Shown: piece by piece, positions 35,270 to 43,896 of the stretch
How the letters are laid out: each line of letters begins with the position of its first letter
Position numbering within the stretch: position 1 is the first letter of the stretch
Assembly: GCA_905234645.1 (NCBI GenBank)
Contig: CAJOIS010000028.1
Location: 1-59,939 of the forward strand
Direction of reading: 5' to 3'
DNA: 59,939 nucleotides
From: an uncultured Bacteroidales bacterium
GTDB lineage: Bacteria; Bacteroidota; Bacteroidia; Bacteroidales; F082
Notes under the pieces: generated by a model
Seen by the model: only the letters and a program-made list of their open reading frames with translations
What the model was told of the DNA's origin: nothing
Databases searched by the model: none
Made by a program: the position numbers and the translations under genes

Positions 35270-38093
35270 CAAAGGCCTGCTCTACAAAGGCTACACCATC
35301 CAACCTTACTCGCCCGCTGCCGGCACTGGCCTCAGCTCACACGAACTGAACATGCCGGGCTGCTACCGCGACGTAAAGGATCTGACTTGTGTGGCGTTGT
35401 TTAAATTAAAAGACAATTGCCCATTGTGGGCAGACACACAGGTCTGCCCCTACAATGTTTATGCAATTGCATGGACGACTACACCATGGACTTTGCCCTC
35501 AAATACGGCTCTCTGTGTGGGACCGAATATTGATTATGTCCTTTTGAAGACTGTACATCCTTATACGGAAGAACCTTGCTGTATTATTATGGCGAAAGCT
35601 TTGGTGGAAACGATGTTCAAAGAGGCTCCCGAAGTCATCAAGGAATTCAAAGGCAAGGACCTCGTCGGCATCGAATACGAACAGCTGATTCCTTGGGTCA
35701 ACCCGGGCGAAGGCGCCTTCCGCATCATCCCTGGCGACTACACGGGTATCGTCCACATCGCACCCACCTTTGGTGCCGATGACAAGCGCGTGGCCGCCGC
35801 CGCGGGCATCCCGCCTTTGCAGATGATCGACAAGGACGGCAAGCCGCAGCCTATGGTGGACCGCACGGGTAAGTTCTTCCGCATCGAAGACCTCGACCCC
35901 GAGTTCGTCAAGAACTGCATGGACGTGGAAGCCTATCGTCCCTATGCCGGCCAGTTCGTGAAGAACGCCTACGACCCCACCAAGACCGAGAAAGACAAGA
36001 GCCTCGATGTCGACATCGTGATGCTCCTTAAGGAACAAGGCAAGCTCTTCAAGAGCGAGAAACATACGCACAACTACCCGCACTGCTGGCGTACCGACAA
36101 ACCCGTGCTCTACTATCCCCTCGACAGCTGGTTCATCAAGACCACGGCCCTCAAGGACCGCATGATCGAACTCAACAAGACCATCAACTGGAAGCCCGAA
36201 GCCACCGGTAGCGGCCGCTTCGGCAACTGGCTGGAGAACCTCGTCGACTGGAACCTGTCGCGTTCGCGCTACTGGGGTACACCGCTGCCCATCTGGCGCA
36301 CCGAGGATGGCAAGGAAGAGATTTGCATCGGCAGCGTGGAAGAGCTTCGCAATGAGATTGAAAAGTCCATCAAGGCAGGCTTCATGAAGGAGAATCCTTA
36401 CACCTCTGACGATTATACCAAGTTCGACCTGCACCGTCCGTACATCGACGGCGTGGTGCTGGTCTCCGCAAGCGGCAAGAAGATGTTCCGCGAGCCTGAT
36501 TTGATTGACGTTTGGTTCGACAGCGGCGCCATGCCGTATGCCCAGTACCACTACATGGGCAAGGCTGGCCAGTTGGGCAAAGACGTGTTCCCCGCCGACT
36601 TCATCGCCGAGGGCGTGGACCAGACCCGTGGCTGGTTCTTCACCTTGCATGCCATCGCCACGATGTGCTTCGACAGCGTCGCCTACAAGAACGTCATCTC
36701 CAACGGCCTGGTACTCGACAAGAACGGCAACAAGATGTCGAAGCGCTTGGGCAATGCCGTTGACCCGTTTGGTGCCATCCAGAAATACGGTGCCGACGCC
36801 GTGCGCTGGTACATGATCACCAACTCGCAGCCTTGGGACAACCTGAAGTTTGACGAGGCTGGCGTGGACGAGGTGCGCCGCAAGTTCTTCGGAACTTTAT
36901 ATAACACCTACGCCTTCTTCGCCTTGTACGCCAACATCGACAAGTTCGACTACGCTGCTGCCGACATCGACATCAAGGAGCGTCCCGAGATCGACCGCTG
37001 GATCCTCTCGGAACTCAACTCCCTCATCCTCGAGGTCGACAACGCCTATCAAAGCTATGAGCCTACCCGCGCGGGGCGTGCCATCGCTGACTTTGTCGAC
37101 GCCCACCTCAGCAACTGGTATGTGCGCCTCTCGCGCCGCCGTTTCTGGAAGAGCGAAGACAACACCGACAAGCTGTCGGCCTACCAGACCCTCTACACCT
37201 GCCTCGAGACCGTGGCACGCCTCAGCTCGCCTATCGCGCCGTTCTTCAGCGAACAGCTCTTCCGCGACCTGAACAACGTCACGGGCCGCAACAAGGCCGA
37301 GTCCGTCCACCTGACCGACTTCCCCGTCGCCAATACTGCTTGCATCGACAAGGCCTTGGAGGAGCGCATGGAAGCCGCGCAGCTCATCTCATCGTTGGTG
37401 CTCTCGCTGCGTAAGAAAGCCAACATCCGCGTGCGTCAGCCCCTGTCGAAGATCATGATCCCCGTCGCCAACGAGGAGATGAAGACCCAGATCGAGAAGG
37501 TGTCGCACCTCATCAAGAGCGAGGTCAACATCAAGGAGATCGAGTTCCTCTCACCCGACAACAACATTCTGGTGAAGAACGTGAAGCCCAACTTCAAGAC
37601 CTTGGGCAAGAAGTACGGCAAGCAGATGAAGCAGATCCAAGCCTACTTCACCAACATGAGCCAAGAGGAAATCCACCAGTTCGAGAAGAACAACGGCACC
37701 CACCTCGACGTGGATGGCGTCGACGTCGAGCTGACCCTCGAGGACGCCCTGATCTCGACGCAGGACATCCCCGGCTGGGCTGTCACCTCACAGGACGACC
37801 TCACCGTGGCCCTCGACATGACCATCACCGATGAACTGCTGCAAGAAGGCCTCGCCCGCGAAATCGTCAACCGCGTGCAGAACCTCCGCAAAACCGGTGG
37901 CTTCGAGGTCACCGACCGCATCGAGTTGCTCATCGAGAAGAACGAAAAGATCCAAAACGCCGTCGACAAATTCGGCGACTACATCTGCAACGAGACCCTG
38001 GCCACCATCAACAAGGTCGATGTCCTGGAAAGTGTGGAAGCCGAGGAGCTTGTGGAAGGCGTGAATGTTAAATTGAAAATCCAAAAGAAATAA
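35136..38093 (+). CDS. ileS: Isoleucyl-tRNA synthetase, main part
   Basis: 985 residues in the +1 frame from [20 protein letters not shown] to the C-terminus. It contains the CP1 editing domain ([19 protein letters not shown]), the catalytic core, the second signature [10 protein letters not shown] (KMSKS-type), the anticodon-binding domain and the DUF5915-like tail. With the first part it is about 1,100 residues, normal for Bacteroidota IleRS. Residues encoded at about 35,400-35,620 are AT-richer than their surroundings and include a palindrome (35422-35457), so this stretch looks foreign or recombined. The GTG/ATG at 35136-35141 is not a natural start. Confidence 0.9.
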   Translation: MMKYKDMWDDLTRKMGYWVNLNDPYITFTNDYIETLWFLLKDLYNKGLLYKGYTIQPYSPAAGTGLSSHELNMPGCYRDVKDLTCVALFKLKDNCPLWADTQVCPYNVYAIAWTTTPWTLPSNTALCVGPNIDYVLLKTVHPYTEEPCCIIMAKALVETMFKEAPEVIKEFKGKDLVGIEYEQLIPWVNPGEGAFRIIPGDYTGIVHIAPTFGADDKRVAAAAGIPPLQMIDKDGKPQPMVDRTGKFFRIEDLDPEFVKNCMDVEAYRPYAGQFVKNAYDPTKTEKDKSLDVDIVMLLKEQGKLFKSEKHTHNYPHCWRTDKPVLYYPLDSWFIKTTALKDRMIELNKTINWKPEATGSGRFGNWLENLVDWNLSRSRYWGTPLPIWRTEDGKEEICIGSVEELRNEIEKSIKAGFMKENPYTSDDYTKFDLHRPYIDGVVLVSASGKKMFREPDLIDVWFDSGAMPYAQYHYMGKAGQLGKDVFPADFIAEGVDQTRGWFFTLHAIATMCFDSVAYKNVISNGLVLDKNGNKMSKRLGNAVDPFGAIQKYGADAVRWYMITNSQPWDNLKFDEAGVDEVRRKFFGTLYNTYAFFALYANIDKFDYAAADIDIKERPEIDRWILSELNSLILEVDNAYQSYEPTRAGRAIADFVDAHLSNWYVRLSRRRFWKSEDNTDKLSAYQTLYTCLETVARLSSPIAPFFSEQLFRDLNNVTGRNKAESVHLTDFPVANTACIDKALEERMEAAQLISSLVLSLRKKANIRVRQPLSKIMIPVANEEMKTQIEKVSHLIKSEVNIKEIEFLSPDNNILVKNVKPNFKTLGKKYGKQMKQIQAYFTNMSQEEIHQFEKNNGTHLDVDGVDVELTLEDALISTQDIPGWAVTSQDDLTVALDMTITDELLQEGLAREIVNRVQNLRKTGGFEVTDRIELLIEKNEKIQNAVDKFGDYICNETLATINKVDVLESVEAEELVEGVNVKLKIQKK
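35422..35457. repeat. Palindrome inside ileS
   Basis: CATTGTGGGCAGAC and GTCTGCCCCTACAATG pair around ACACAG, with a 2-nt bulge. It is translated in frame as [14 protein letters not shown], replacing the linker before [12 protein letters not shown]. It resembles the intergenic palindrome at 38096. Confidence 0.75.
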
Positions 38094-38095
38094 TC

Positions 38096-38122
38096 GTAGG
38101 GGCGGACACATGGGTCCGCCCT
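38096..38122. repeat. Palindrome between ileS and the DksA-like gene
   Basis: GGGGCGGAC and GGTCCGCCC form a GC-rich stem around ACATG directly after the ileS stop. Confidence 0.75.
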
Positions 38123-38139
38123 CAATAAATCATACAACT

Positions 38140-38523
38140 ATGGAAAAGAAAGAACCCCAGGTGCGCTATTCCGACGAGGATCTTGAAGAATTCAAGGCCT
38201 TAATCCTGGAGAAACTGGAACAAGCCAAAGCCAGTCTGGAGACCTTGCAGGCCAACCTCTCCGGCGGCGAACACAGCACTGATGACACGGCACCCACCTT
38301 CAAGGTGCTCGAAGACGGCTACCAGGTGGCACAGAAAGAAGAAAACGCAAAACTCGTGGCCCGTCAGGAGAAGTACATCCACAACCTCGAACTCGCCCTC
38401 ATGCGCATCGAGAACAAGACCTACGGCGTGTGCTGCGAGACAGGAAGACTCATCCCCAAGGAGCGCCTGCGCTGCGTGCCCATCACCACCCGTTGCCTTG
38501 ACGCCAAACTGAAGAAAAAGTGA
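38140..38523 (+). CDS. TraR/DksA family zinc-finger protein
   Basis: 127 residues. An acidic coiled-coil N-terminus (YSDEDLEEFKALILEKLEQAKASLETLQ) is followed by IENKTYGVCCETGRLIPKERLRCVP, the DksA/TraR finger. DksA-like proteins bind the RNA polymerase secondary channel and act with ppGpp. In Bacteroidota a short form like this is regularly found beside lspA. Of the four potential Zn ligands, Cys residues at GVCC, LRC and TRC remain. The stop overlaps the GTG start of lspA (GTGA), so the two are translationally coupled. Confidence 0.9.
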   Translation: MEKKEPQVRYSDEDLEEFKALILEKLEQAKASLETLQANLSGGEHSTDDTAPTFKVLEDGYQVAQKEENAKLVARQEKYIHNLELALMRIENKTYGVCCETGRLIPKERLRCVPITTRCLDAKLKKK

Positions 38524-39161
38524 AAAAAGGGGGCAACCACGGCCTGACATGGTCGTTTGTGGTGATGTTTGTCGTTTTGGTGCTCGACCAAGTCCTCAAG
38601 ATTTGGGTCAAGACCAACATGACCATGGGACAGGAGATCCCTGTCATCGGCGACTGGTTTAAGCTGTTGTTCATCGAAAACAACGGCATGGCCTTCGGTT
38701 GGCTCGGTGGTGGTGGCATCCTGAAGCTGGCCCTGAGCATCTTCCGCATCGTGGCCATCGTGGCCTTGATCTGGATCATGGTCCGCCTGTCGAAGAAAAA
38801 CACCAAGTTCGGCGTGATGTTCGGCCTCGCCCTCATCACGGCAGGTGCCATGGGCAACATCATCGACAGCGTGTTCTACGGCCGCATCTTCAGCGAGAGC
38901 ACCTATCAGCAAGTCGCCACCCTCTTCCCCGACGGCGGTGGCTATGCCGGCTGGCTCCACGGACGTGTGGTCGACATGCTCTACTTCCCCATCATCAACG
39001 TGGCAAGGGAAAACGCCACCTGGCTGCCTGAGTTTTTCTTTGGCCCCGATGGACATTTCATCTTCTTCCGCCCCATCTTCAACCTCGCCGACGCCGCCAT
39101 CACCGTGGGAGTGTTCTACATGCTCATCTTCCAGTGGAAATGGCTGAAGAGCATCAAATAA
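38520..39161 (+). CDS. lspA: Lipoprotein signal peptidase (signal peptidase II)
   Basis: 213 residues from a GTG start overlapping the previous stop. It has four hydrophobic segments, and the catalytic Asp pair is visible in GNIIDSVFYG and FNLADAAITVG, with the upstream motif DQVLKIWVK and FIENNGMAFG. It cleaves the signal peptide before the lipidated Cys of prolipoproteins in the inner membrane. The insertion between the third and fourth segments (ESTYQQVATLFPDGGGYAGWLHG) is typical of Bacteroidota LspA. Many lipoprotein substrates are encoded in this window. Confidence 0.95.
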   Translation: MKKGGNHGLTWSFVVMFVVLVLDQVLKIWVKTNMTMGQEIPVIGDWFKLLFIENNGMAFGWLGGGGILKLALSIFRIVAIVALIWIMVRLSKKNTKFGVMFGLALITAGAMGNIIDSVFYGRIFSESTYQQVATLFPDGGGYAGWLHGRVVDMLYFPIINVARENATWLPEFFFGPDGHFIFFRPIFNLADAAITVGVFYMLIFQWKWLKSIK

Positions 39162-39165
39162 CAGG

Positions 39166-39216
39166 GCGTTTCGACAAGCTCAACGACCCTGAGGTCCCTG
39201 AGCCTGTCGAAGGGCC
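39166..39216. repeat. TTTCGACAAGCTCA repeat between lspA and porZ
   Basis: GCGTTTCGACAAGCTCAACG and CCTGAGCCTGTCGAAGGGCC are the two arms; nearly identical to the copy at 13794. Confidence 0.8.
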
Positions 39217-39271
39217 AACCATAACAATAAAACCCCTAACTTGCTCGTTATTATCCGTAAACCGAACCGTC

Positions 39272-39574
39272 ATGAACAAATCGAAACTCCTCTCCCTCCT
39301 CATAGCCTTGTGGCTCATCCCGACCTTCGCCGTTGCCCAAGACGGCGTCTCCATCGGCCATTGGCGCACCCATCTCCCCTACCAAAAGGTGATTGGCGTG
39401 GAGCCTATAGGCAATAAGATCTATGCCGCCACGGAATACGAATTGTTCTATTACGACACCGAGGACAACTCCATCAACATCGTCAACAAGATCAACGGCT
39501 TGTCGGACATCGGCATCAGCACCATCCGCTACAACGAAAGCCAACGCAAGCTGTTTGTGGCCCGACTTGATTGA
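39272..39574 (+). CDS. porZ: PorZ-like T9SS protein, N-terminal part (frameshifted)
   Basis: Signal peptide MNKSKLLSLLIALWLIPTFAVAQ, then HWRTHLPYQKVIGVEPIGNKIYAATEYELFYYDTEDNSINIVNKINGLSDIGISTIRYNESQRKLFVA, the first propeller blade of PorZ. At about 39561 the frame is lost and ends at 39574. Homologues continue AYxNxNIDLI; here GCC-C-GAC joins A directly to DLI, so about 17 nt are missing. PorZ belongs to the T9SS attachment complex, where with PorU, PorV and PorQ it delivers A-LPS to cargo. Real mutation or assembly error. Confidence 0.75.
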   Translation: MNKSKLLSLLIALWLIPTFAVAQDGVSIGHWRTHLPYQKVIGVEPIGNKIYAATEYELFYYDTEDNSINIVNKINGLSDIGISTIRYNESQRKLFVARLD

Positions 39575-41582
39575 CAGCGAAGGTAATGTCACCAACATGA
39601 GCGACATCAAGAAAACGAACATTGTGGGCAACAAGAACATCAACAACGTCCACTTCGATGGTGACCTCGCCTATGTGGCTTGTGGCTTCGGCATCGTCGT
39701 CTTCGACCTGAAGAAGGAAGAGGTGAAAGACACCTATTATATCGGCCACCAGGGCGATATGGTGAATGTGACGGATGTCGCCATCTTCAACGGCCGCATC
39801 TATGCCAGCACCGACGACGGCGTGTATTACGCCTCGCAAAACGCCTTGAACCTCGCCAATTATGCCGCTTGGCAGTTCGACAGCAGCTTGATCCATCCGC
39901 ATCTTGCCTATACCGAGATGGAGGTCTTCAACGGAAGGCTTTACCTCAACTACGACGGCGGCTATGATGCCGACACCTTGTTTGTCAACGACGGCAACCG
40001 CTGGGGCTATTACAACAAGGAAGACGTCAGACAGAAACTTGAGTTGCGCGCCTACGACGACCAGTTCCTCTTCGCCAACCGTTACAGCGTGAGCGTCATG
40101 GACCGTAACCTCACCCAGATCCACAACATCTACTCGCCCGGAGGCGCCATAGAGCCCCTCTCGGCAGCACGTGATAACCACGGCAACTACTGGATTGGTG
40201 ACATCAAACGTGGCCTTATCAAAACGTCAGACGGATGGAACAGCATGGACGTGCAACCCAACGGTCCTGCCTCCAAAAACGTGTTTGAGCTGCAAGCCTG
40301 CGGCGACCAGGTGTGGATTGCCACGGGAGGCCATGCCGCCAACTGGGGCAAACGCTACATGAAAGAAGGCGTGGCCCGCTTCGACGGCATCTGGACCATC
40401 CTCAATAGCAGCACCCTCCCCGATTTCACCCACTACTCCGACTTCGTCTGCACAGCCACCGACCCCAACAACCCCTCGGTGACTTACGTCGGCACCTGGG
40501 GCAAGGGCATCCTGAAATTCGAAGGCAATGAATTGGTGGAGGTCTACAACGCCGACAACAGCACGCTGGAGCCGTGGGTGCAAGACCCCAACCTCATCAA
40601 CATCAGCGGCCTCGCCTTCGACAGCAAGGGTAACCTCTGGGTGGCCAACACCGGTGCCACCAAGCTCCTCTCGGTGATGGAACGCGACGGCATAACATGG
40701 CATTCATACAACCTCGGCGGCAGCTTCAGTGCCATCGACATAGGCACCCTGCTTATCGACGACAACGACTATAAATGGATCATCCGTCGTGGCGGCGAGG
40801 TCATCGTCTTCAACGACAACGGCACCTTGGACATCACGTCTGACGACCGTGCCGCCGGCCTCACCACTGCAGTAGGAAACGGCAACCTGGCAGGTGCTGT
40901 CAACTGTCTGGCCCTCGACGCCGACGGTGCCGTATGGGCGGGCACCAACAACGGACCCTGCCTGTTCACCAACACCAAAGCCATCTTCAACGGCGGCAAC
41001 TACGACGCCATCCAAAAAGAAGTGCCACGCAACGACGGCACCAACCAATATGACTACCTCTTCGCCGGCTCCAACGTGCTCTCCATGGCCGCCGTACCTG
41101 GCACCAACCTGATGTGGTTCGGCCTTGAATCCGGCGTATATCTGATGAATTTCGACCTGAAACCCAAGGAAATCCACTGCTTCAACACCGACAACAGCCC
41201 GCTGCTCGACAATGCCGTCACCACCATGGCCATCGACAAGAGCGGTGAGGTGTTTTTCGGCACTAGCAACGGCGTCATCTCCTACCGTGGCGAAGCTGCC
41301 ACACCCGAGCCTGAGGTGAGCGACGTGGTGGCCTATCCCAACCCCGTCAGACCCGGTTACACGGGCTTTGTCGGCATCAAAGGCTTGGTGGCCAACTCCT
41401 TGGTCAGGATCACCACTGTCGACGGCGCCTTCGTCACCCAGCTGCTGTCGGAAGGCGGTCAGGCCGTCTGGGACTGCACCACCATCAATGGCGAAAAGGT
41501 GACCCCCGGTGTCTACCTCATCTTCGTCAGCACCAAGGATGGCAAAGAAAAGTTTGCCACCAAGATCCTCCTGCAAAACTGA
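39561..41582 (+). CDS. porZ: PorZ-like T9SS protein, main part
   Basis: The frame resumes with DLIDSEGNVTNMSDIKKTNIVGNKNINNVHFDGDLAYVACGFGIVVFDLKKEEVKDTYYIG, typical PorZ, and continues through two seven-bladed-propeller-like regions (repeats such as NYWIGDIKRGLIK, GNLWVANTGATKLLS, GAVWAGTNNGP, GEVFFGTSNGVIS). It ends in a C-terminal sorting-like domain (VVAYPNPVRPGYTGFVGIKGL...GVYLIFVSTKDGKEKFATKILL). The first ATG in this frame after the junction is at 39597. Total length is near the PorZ norm. The stop overlaps the recO start. The PorZ name is by pattern; other propeller proteins with sorting domains are the alternative. Confidence 0.75.
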   Translation, partial: PDLIDSEGNVTNMSDIKKTNIVGNKNINNVHFDGDLAYVACGFGIVVFDLKKEEVKDTYYIGHQGDMVNVTDVAIFNGRIYASTDDGVYYASQNALNLANYAAWQFDSSLIHPHLAYTEMEVFNGRLYLNYDGGYDADTLFVNDGNRWGYYNKEDVRQKLELRAYDDQFLFANRYSVSVMDRNLTQIHNIYSPGGAIEPLSAARDNHGNYWIGDIKRGLIKTSDGWNSMDVQPNGPASKNVFELQACGDQVWIATGGHAANWGKRYMKEGVARFDGIWTILNSSTLPDFTHYSDFVCTATDPNNPSVTYVGTWGKGILKFEGNELVEVYNADNSTLEPWVQDPNLINISGLAFDSKGNLWVANTGATKLLSVMERDGITWHSYNLGGSFSAIDIGTLLIDDNDYKWIIRRGGEVIVFNDNGTLDITSDDRAAGLTTAVGNGNLAGAVNCLALDADGAVWAGTNNGPCLFTNTKAIFNGGNYDAIQKEVPRNDGTNQYDYLFAGSNVLSMAAVPGTNLMWFGLESGVYLMNFDLKPKEIHCFNTDNSPLLDNAVTTMAIDKSGEVFFGTSNGVISYRGEAATPEPEVSDVVAYPNPVRPGYTGFVGIKGLVANSLVRITTVDGAFVTQLLSEGGQAVWDCTTINGEKVTPGVYLIFVSTKDGKEKFATKILLQN

Positions 41583-42307
41583 TGGACGACAAGACCGAAG
41601 GCATCGTCCTGCAATCGCTGCGCTACGGCGACACCAGTCTCATCGTGAAGGTGTTCACCCGACAGCATGGCATGAAGTCGTATATGCTGAAAGGCGCCTT
41701 CAACCACAGCTCGAAAAACCGCGCCGCCCTATTCCAAAACCTGAATGTCATCAGCTACGTCGAGGTGAACGCTCCCAAAAGCCACAACCTGAACTACCTG
41801 AAAGACGCACAAATCGCCATGGTGTACCAGAGCCTGCCTTTGGTGATGAACAAAAGCGCCATCATGATGTATGTCAGCGAGCTGCTGTCGAAGACCATCA
41901 CGGAGCAGGAACAGAACGAGGCCTTGTACGACTTCATCGTCAGCTCCCTGCAATGGCTCGACCTGGTGGAACAAGACTATGCCATCTTCCCTGTATATTT
42001 CACGCTGGAACTCACACGGTATCTGGGCTTCTTTCCCAAAGCCAACCATCAGCCGGGCTACTGCTTCGACATGATGGAGGGGGCTTTTGCACACGACTAT
42101 CCTTTACATCCTTATTATTTCGATGCCGAAGCGTCGGCCTTGCTGGCGAGCCTCCTCAACGTGGGCATAGACGAAGCAAGCCGTCGGCCGCTCCGCTTGA
42201 GTCAGCGTCGCGAATTGCTCGACGGCTTGATCGTATTTATGCGGCTTCATGCCCCCGTGATGCGGGACTTCCATTCTCATGAGGTGCTAAAGACGGTGTT
42301 AGAATAA
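41582..42307 (+). CDS. recO: DNA repair protein RecO
   Basis: 241 residues. N-terminal OB fold (KTEGIVLQSLRYGDTSLIVKVFTRQHGMKSYMLKGAF) and a C-terminal helical domain (LELTRYLGFFPKANHQPGYCFDMMEGAF). It loads RecA at SSB-coated gaps with RecR. The Zn-binding Cys residues of some RecO proteins are absent, as usual in Bacteroidota. The ATG shares its A with the TGA of the upstream gene, indicating coupling to porZ. Confidence 0.94.
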   Translation: MDDKTEGIVLQSLRYGDTSLIVKVFTRQHGMKSYMLKGAFNHSSKNRAALFQNLNVISYVEVNAPKSHNLNYLKDAQIAMVYQSLPLVMNKSAIMMYVSELLSKTITEQEQNEALYDFIVSSLQWLDLVEQDYAIFPVYFTLELTRYLGFFPKANHQPGYCFDMMEGAFAHDYPLHPYYFDAEASALLASLLNVGIDEASRRPLRLSQRRELLDGLIVFMRLHAPVMRDFHSHEVLKTVLE

Positions 42308-42308
42308 G

Positions 42309-42378
42309 CAAATCACCCGTCTATGTCATCCCTACGCCGGCAAGTGCGAAAGCATGGAATCTATAGACGGGTGATTTG
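42309..42378. repeat. GTCATCC-family hairpin, copy B
   Basis: 16-bp arms CAAATCACCCGTCTAT and ATAGACGGGTGATTTG enclose GTCATCCCTACGCCGG...GCATGGAATCT. It lies between convergent recO and the gene ending at 42389 and can serve as terminator for both. Confidence 0.88.
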
Positions 42379-42388
42379 ATTCTCTTTG

Positions 42389-43300
42389 TTACTTCAAATC
42401 AAGAGCAGTCTGTCCAATCAGCTTGCCACCTTGTTCGTAGACATCGATGAAATAGGTGCCAGGCATGAACTCCCTGTCGGAGGGCTTGGTATAATAGGCC
42501 CTGACGTCCGTTTCCTTGCCTTCGTAGTTCACTCTCACCTTCTCGGTGAACTGCAACGTCTCGCCATTGGACTGGAAGGCGTATTCGTCGCCTGTGCCCT
42601 TGCTGATGATGGCTCTCGTCGGGTCGGCGATGCGAACGTAGAAAATCTTGGAACCAGGTTGTATCAAATCGTTGGCTGCCACGGTAAAGTCAATCCTGAT
42701 GCGCTCAGCGCGGTTGGCGCGGTCGGTAGTGCCTTCCTTGCTACCGCCTTTGAAGCGGACGGCTTGGGCTGAATAGTTATACAGCTTTAAGGTAGCCGCC
42801 TGGTTGACCATGCTGGTCAGCTCTTCCTTCTGGCGATTGAGGTTGGAGTTCTCGCGGCGTTCGGCTTGCACCTGCTCACGCATGCGCTCGTTCTCGGCCA
42901 CCAACTCACGGTTGACGGTGTAGAGCGAGTCCATCTGACGCACATACTTCTGCGAGATGGCTTGCAACGAAGCGACTTTCTTCTTGATGCGGTAGTAGTC
43001 CCATTGTGAATCAAGGAGCTTCTTGATTTCGACGGCATCGGCTTGGATGATGCTGTCTTTTTCGGCCAGCTCGAGACTCAACTCGCCGTAGCTTTCCTTC
43101 AAGTCATTGTGTACCTTCATCAGGCTGTCCACTTCGGCCTGGAAATCAAGGCGTTGCAGCTCCTTTTCGGCTTCAAGCTCCTTCAAGTCGCTTTTTATGG
43201 AACCGTTGCGTACCAACAGAAAGACCAGAGCTAATGCCAATACGCCGAGGATGGCGTAAAGCCATATCGGTTGACTTTTTTTCTTGTTGTTTGAATCCAT
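42389..43300 (-). CDS. Membrane-anchored coiled-coil protein of unknown function
   Basis: 303 residues from the ATG at 43300 (MDSNNKKKSQ). One membrane segment (IWLYAILGVLALALVFLLV) is followed by a long coiled coil (about 40-175, Glu/Lys/Leu-rich heptads) and a C-terminal beta-rich domain (LKLYNYSAQAVRFKGGSKEG, RIRIDFTVAANDLIQPGSKIFYVRI, ALDLK). The pattern recalls Bacteroidota proteins of unknown function in gliding or envelope loci. It has its own promoter, so it is not necessarily part of the upstream polysaccharide operon. I do not assign a function. Confidence 0.75.
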   Translation of the reverse strand: MDSNNKKKSQPIWLYAILGVLALALVFLLVRNGSIKSDLKELEAEKELQRLDFQAEVDSLMKVHNDLKESYGELSLELAEKDSIIQADAVEIKKLLDSQWDYYRIKKKVASLQAISQKYVRQMDSLYTVNRELVAENERMREQVQAERRENSNLNRQKEELTSMVNQAATLKLYNYSAQAVRFKGGSKEGTTDRANRAERIRIDFTVAANDLIQPGSKIFYVRIADPTRAIISKGTGDEYAFQSNGETLQFTEKVRVNYEGKETDVRAYYTKPSDREFMPGTYFIDVYEQGGKLIGQTALDLK

Positions 43301-43320
43301 ATCTTTAAAGATTTGTTTTG

Positions 43321-43328
43321 CAAAAATA
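43321..43328 (-). promoter_or_regulatory. -7 box (TATTTTTG) for the coiled-coil gene
   Basis: Minus-strand TATTTTTGC 20 nt before the ATG at 43300, in the gap after the NusG-like gene. Confidence 0.6.
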
Positions 43329-43359
43329 CGAAAAATACTTGAATGTGGGCATTTTAGGG

Positions 43360-43893
43360 TCAACTTTCGAAAACAGGTTCCACTTTGGCCCTCGAAATCT
43401 CAACGGGGAGATATTGCCCCACCGCTTCGATATATACGATAAGGTGCCGTTTGTTTCGTATGGTTTGTATCCTTCCTTCCAACCCTTTCATCGATCCCGT
43501 GATGATCCTGACCTTCTGCCCCACCTTCAGCTCCTCGTCGTTCTTGATCTTATACTCTTCGCCACGCTCAAACTCCTCCACAAACTTCTTGATGGCCACA
43601 ATCTGGTTGTCAGGCACCACGACCGCTTCCCTTTCAAACGTCACAAAACGCATCACGCCATACACACTCAGGATAGGAAGATGTTCCTTTGCGTTGGAGC
43701 GAACGAACACATACGACTTAAACAAAGGCTCCTCGATCTTCTTGCGCCTGTCGCTCCACTGCCTGACGGTGGTCACCAGAGGGAGATACGCCTCAACGCC
43801 CATCTCCTCGAGTTGTGCCTGCACTTTTTTCTCTGATCTTGACCGCACATACAAGGCGTGCCAATGCCGTTCCAGAAGTTCGCGCGAGTCCAT
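43360..43893 (-). CDS. NusG-like (UpxY-type) transcription antiterminator
   Basis: 177 residues. NGN domain (HWHALYVRSRSEKKVQAQLEEMGVEAYLP, KSYVFVRSNAKEHLPILSVYGVMRFV) and a KOW segment (LKVGQKVRIITGSMKGLEGRI). UpxY-family proteins bind RNA polymerase and promote elongation through long surface-polysaccharide operons, usually being encoded first. Here the gene is last, 3 nt after wzc, so it may act in trans on another operon or be left over from a larger locus. The genomic housekeeping NusG is not in this window. Confidence 0.88.
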   Translation of the reverse strand: MDSRELLERHWHALYVRSRSEKKVQAQLEEMGVEAYLPLVTTVRQWSDRRKKIEEPLFKSYVFVRSNAKEHLPILSVYGVMRFVTFEREAVVVPDNQIVAIKKFVEEFERGEEYKIKNDEELKVGQKVRIITGSMKGLEGRIQTIRNKRHLIVYIEAVGQYLPVEISRAKVEPVFES

Positions 43894-43896
43894 GGC

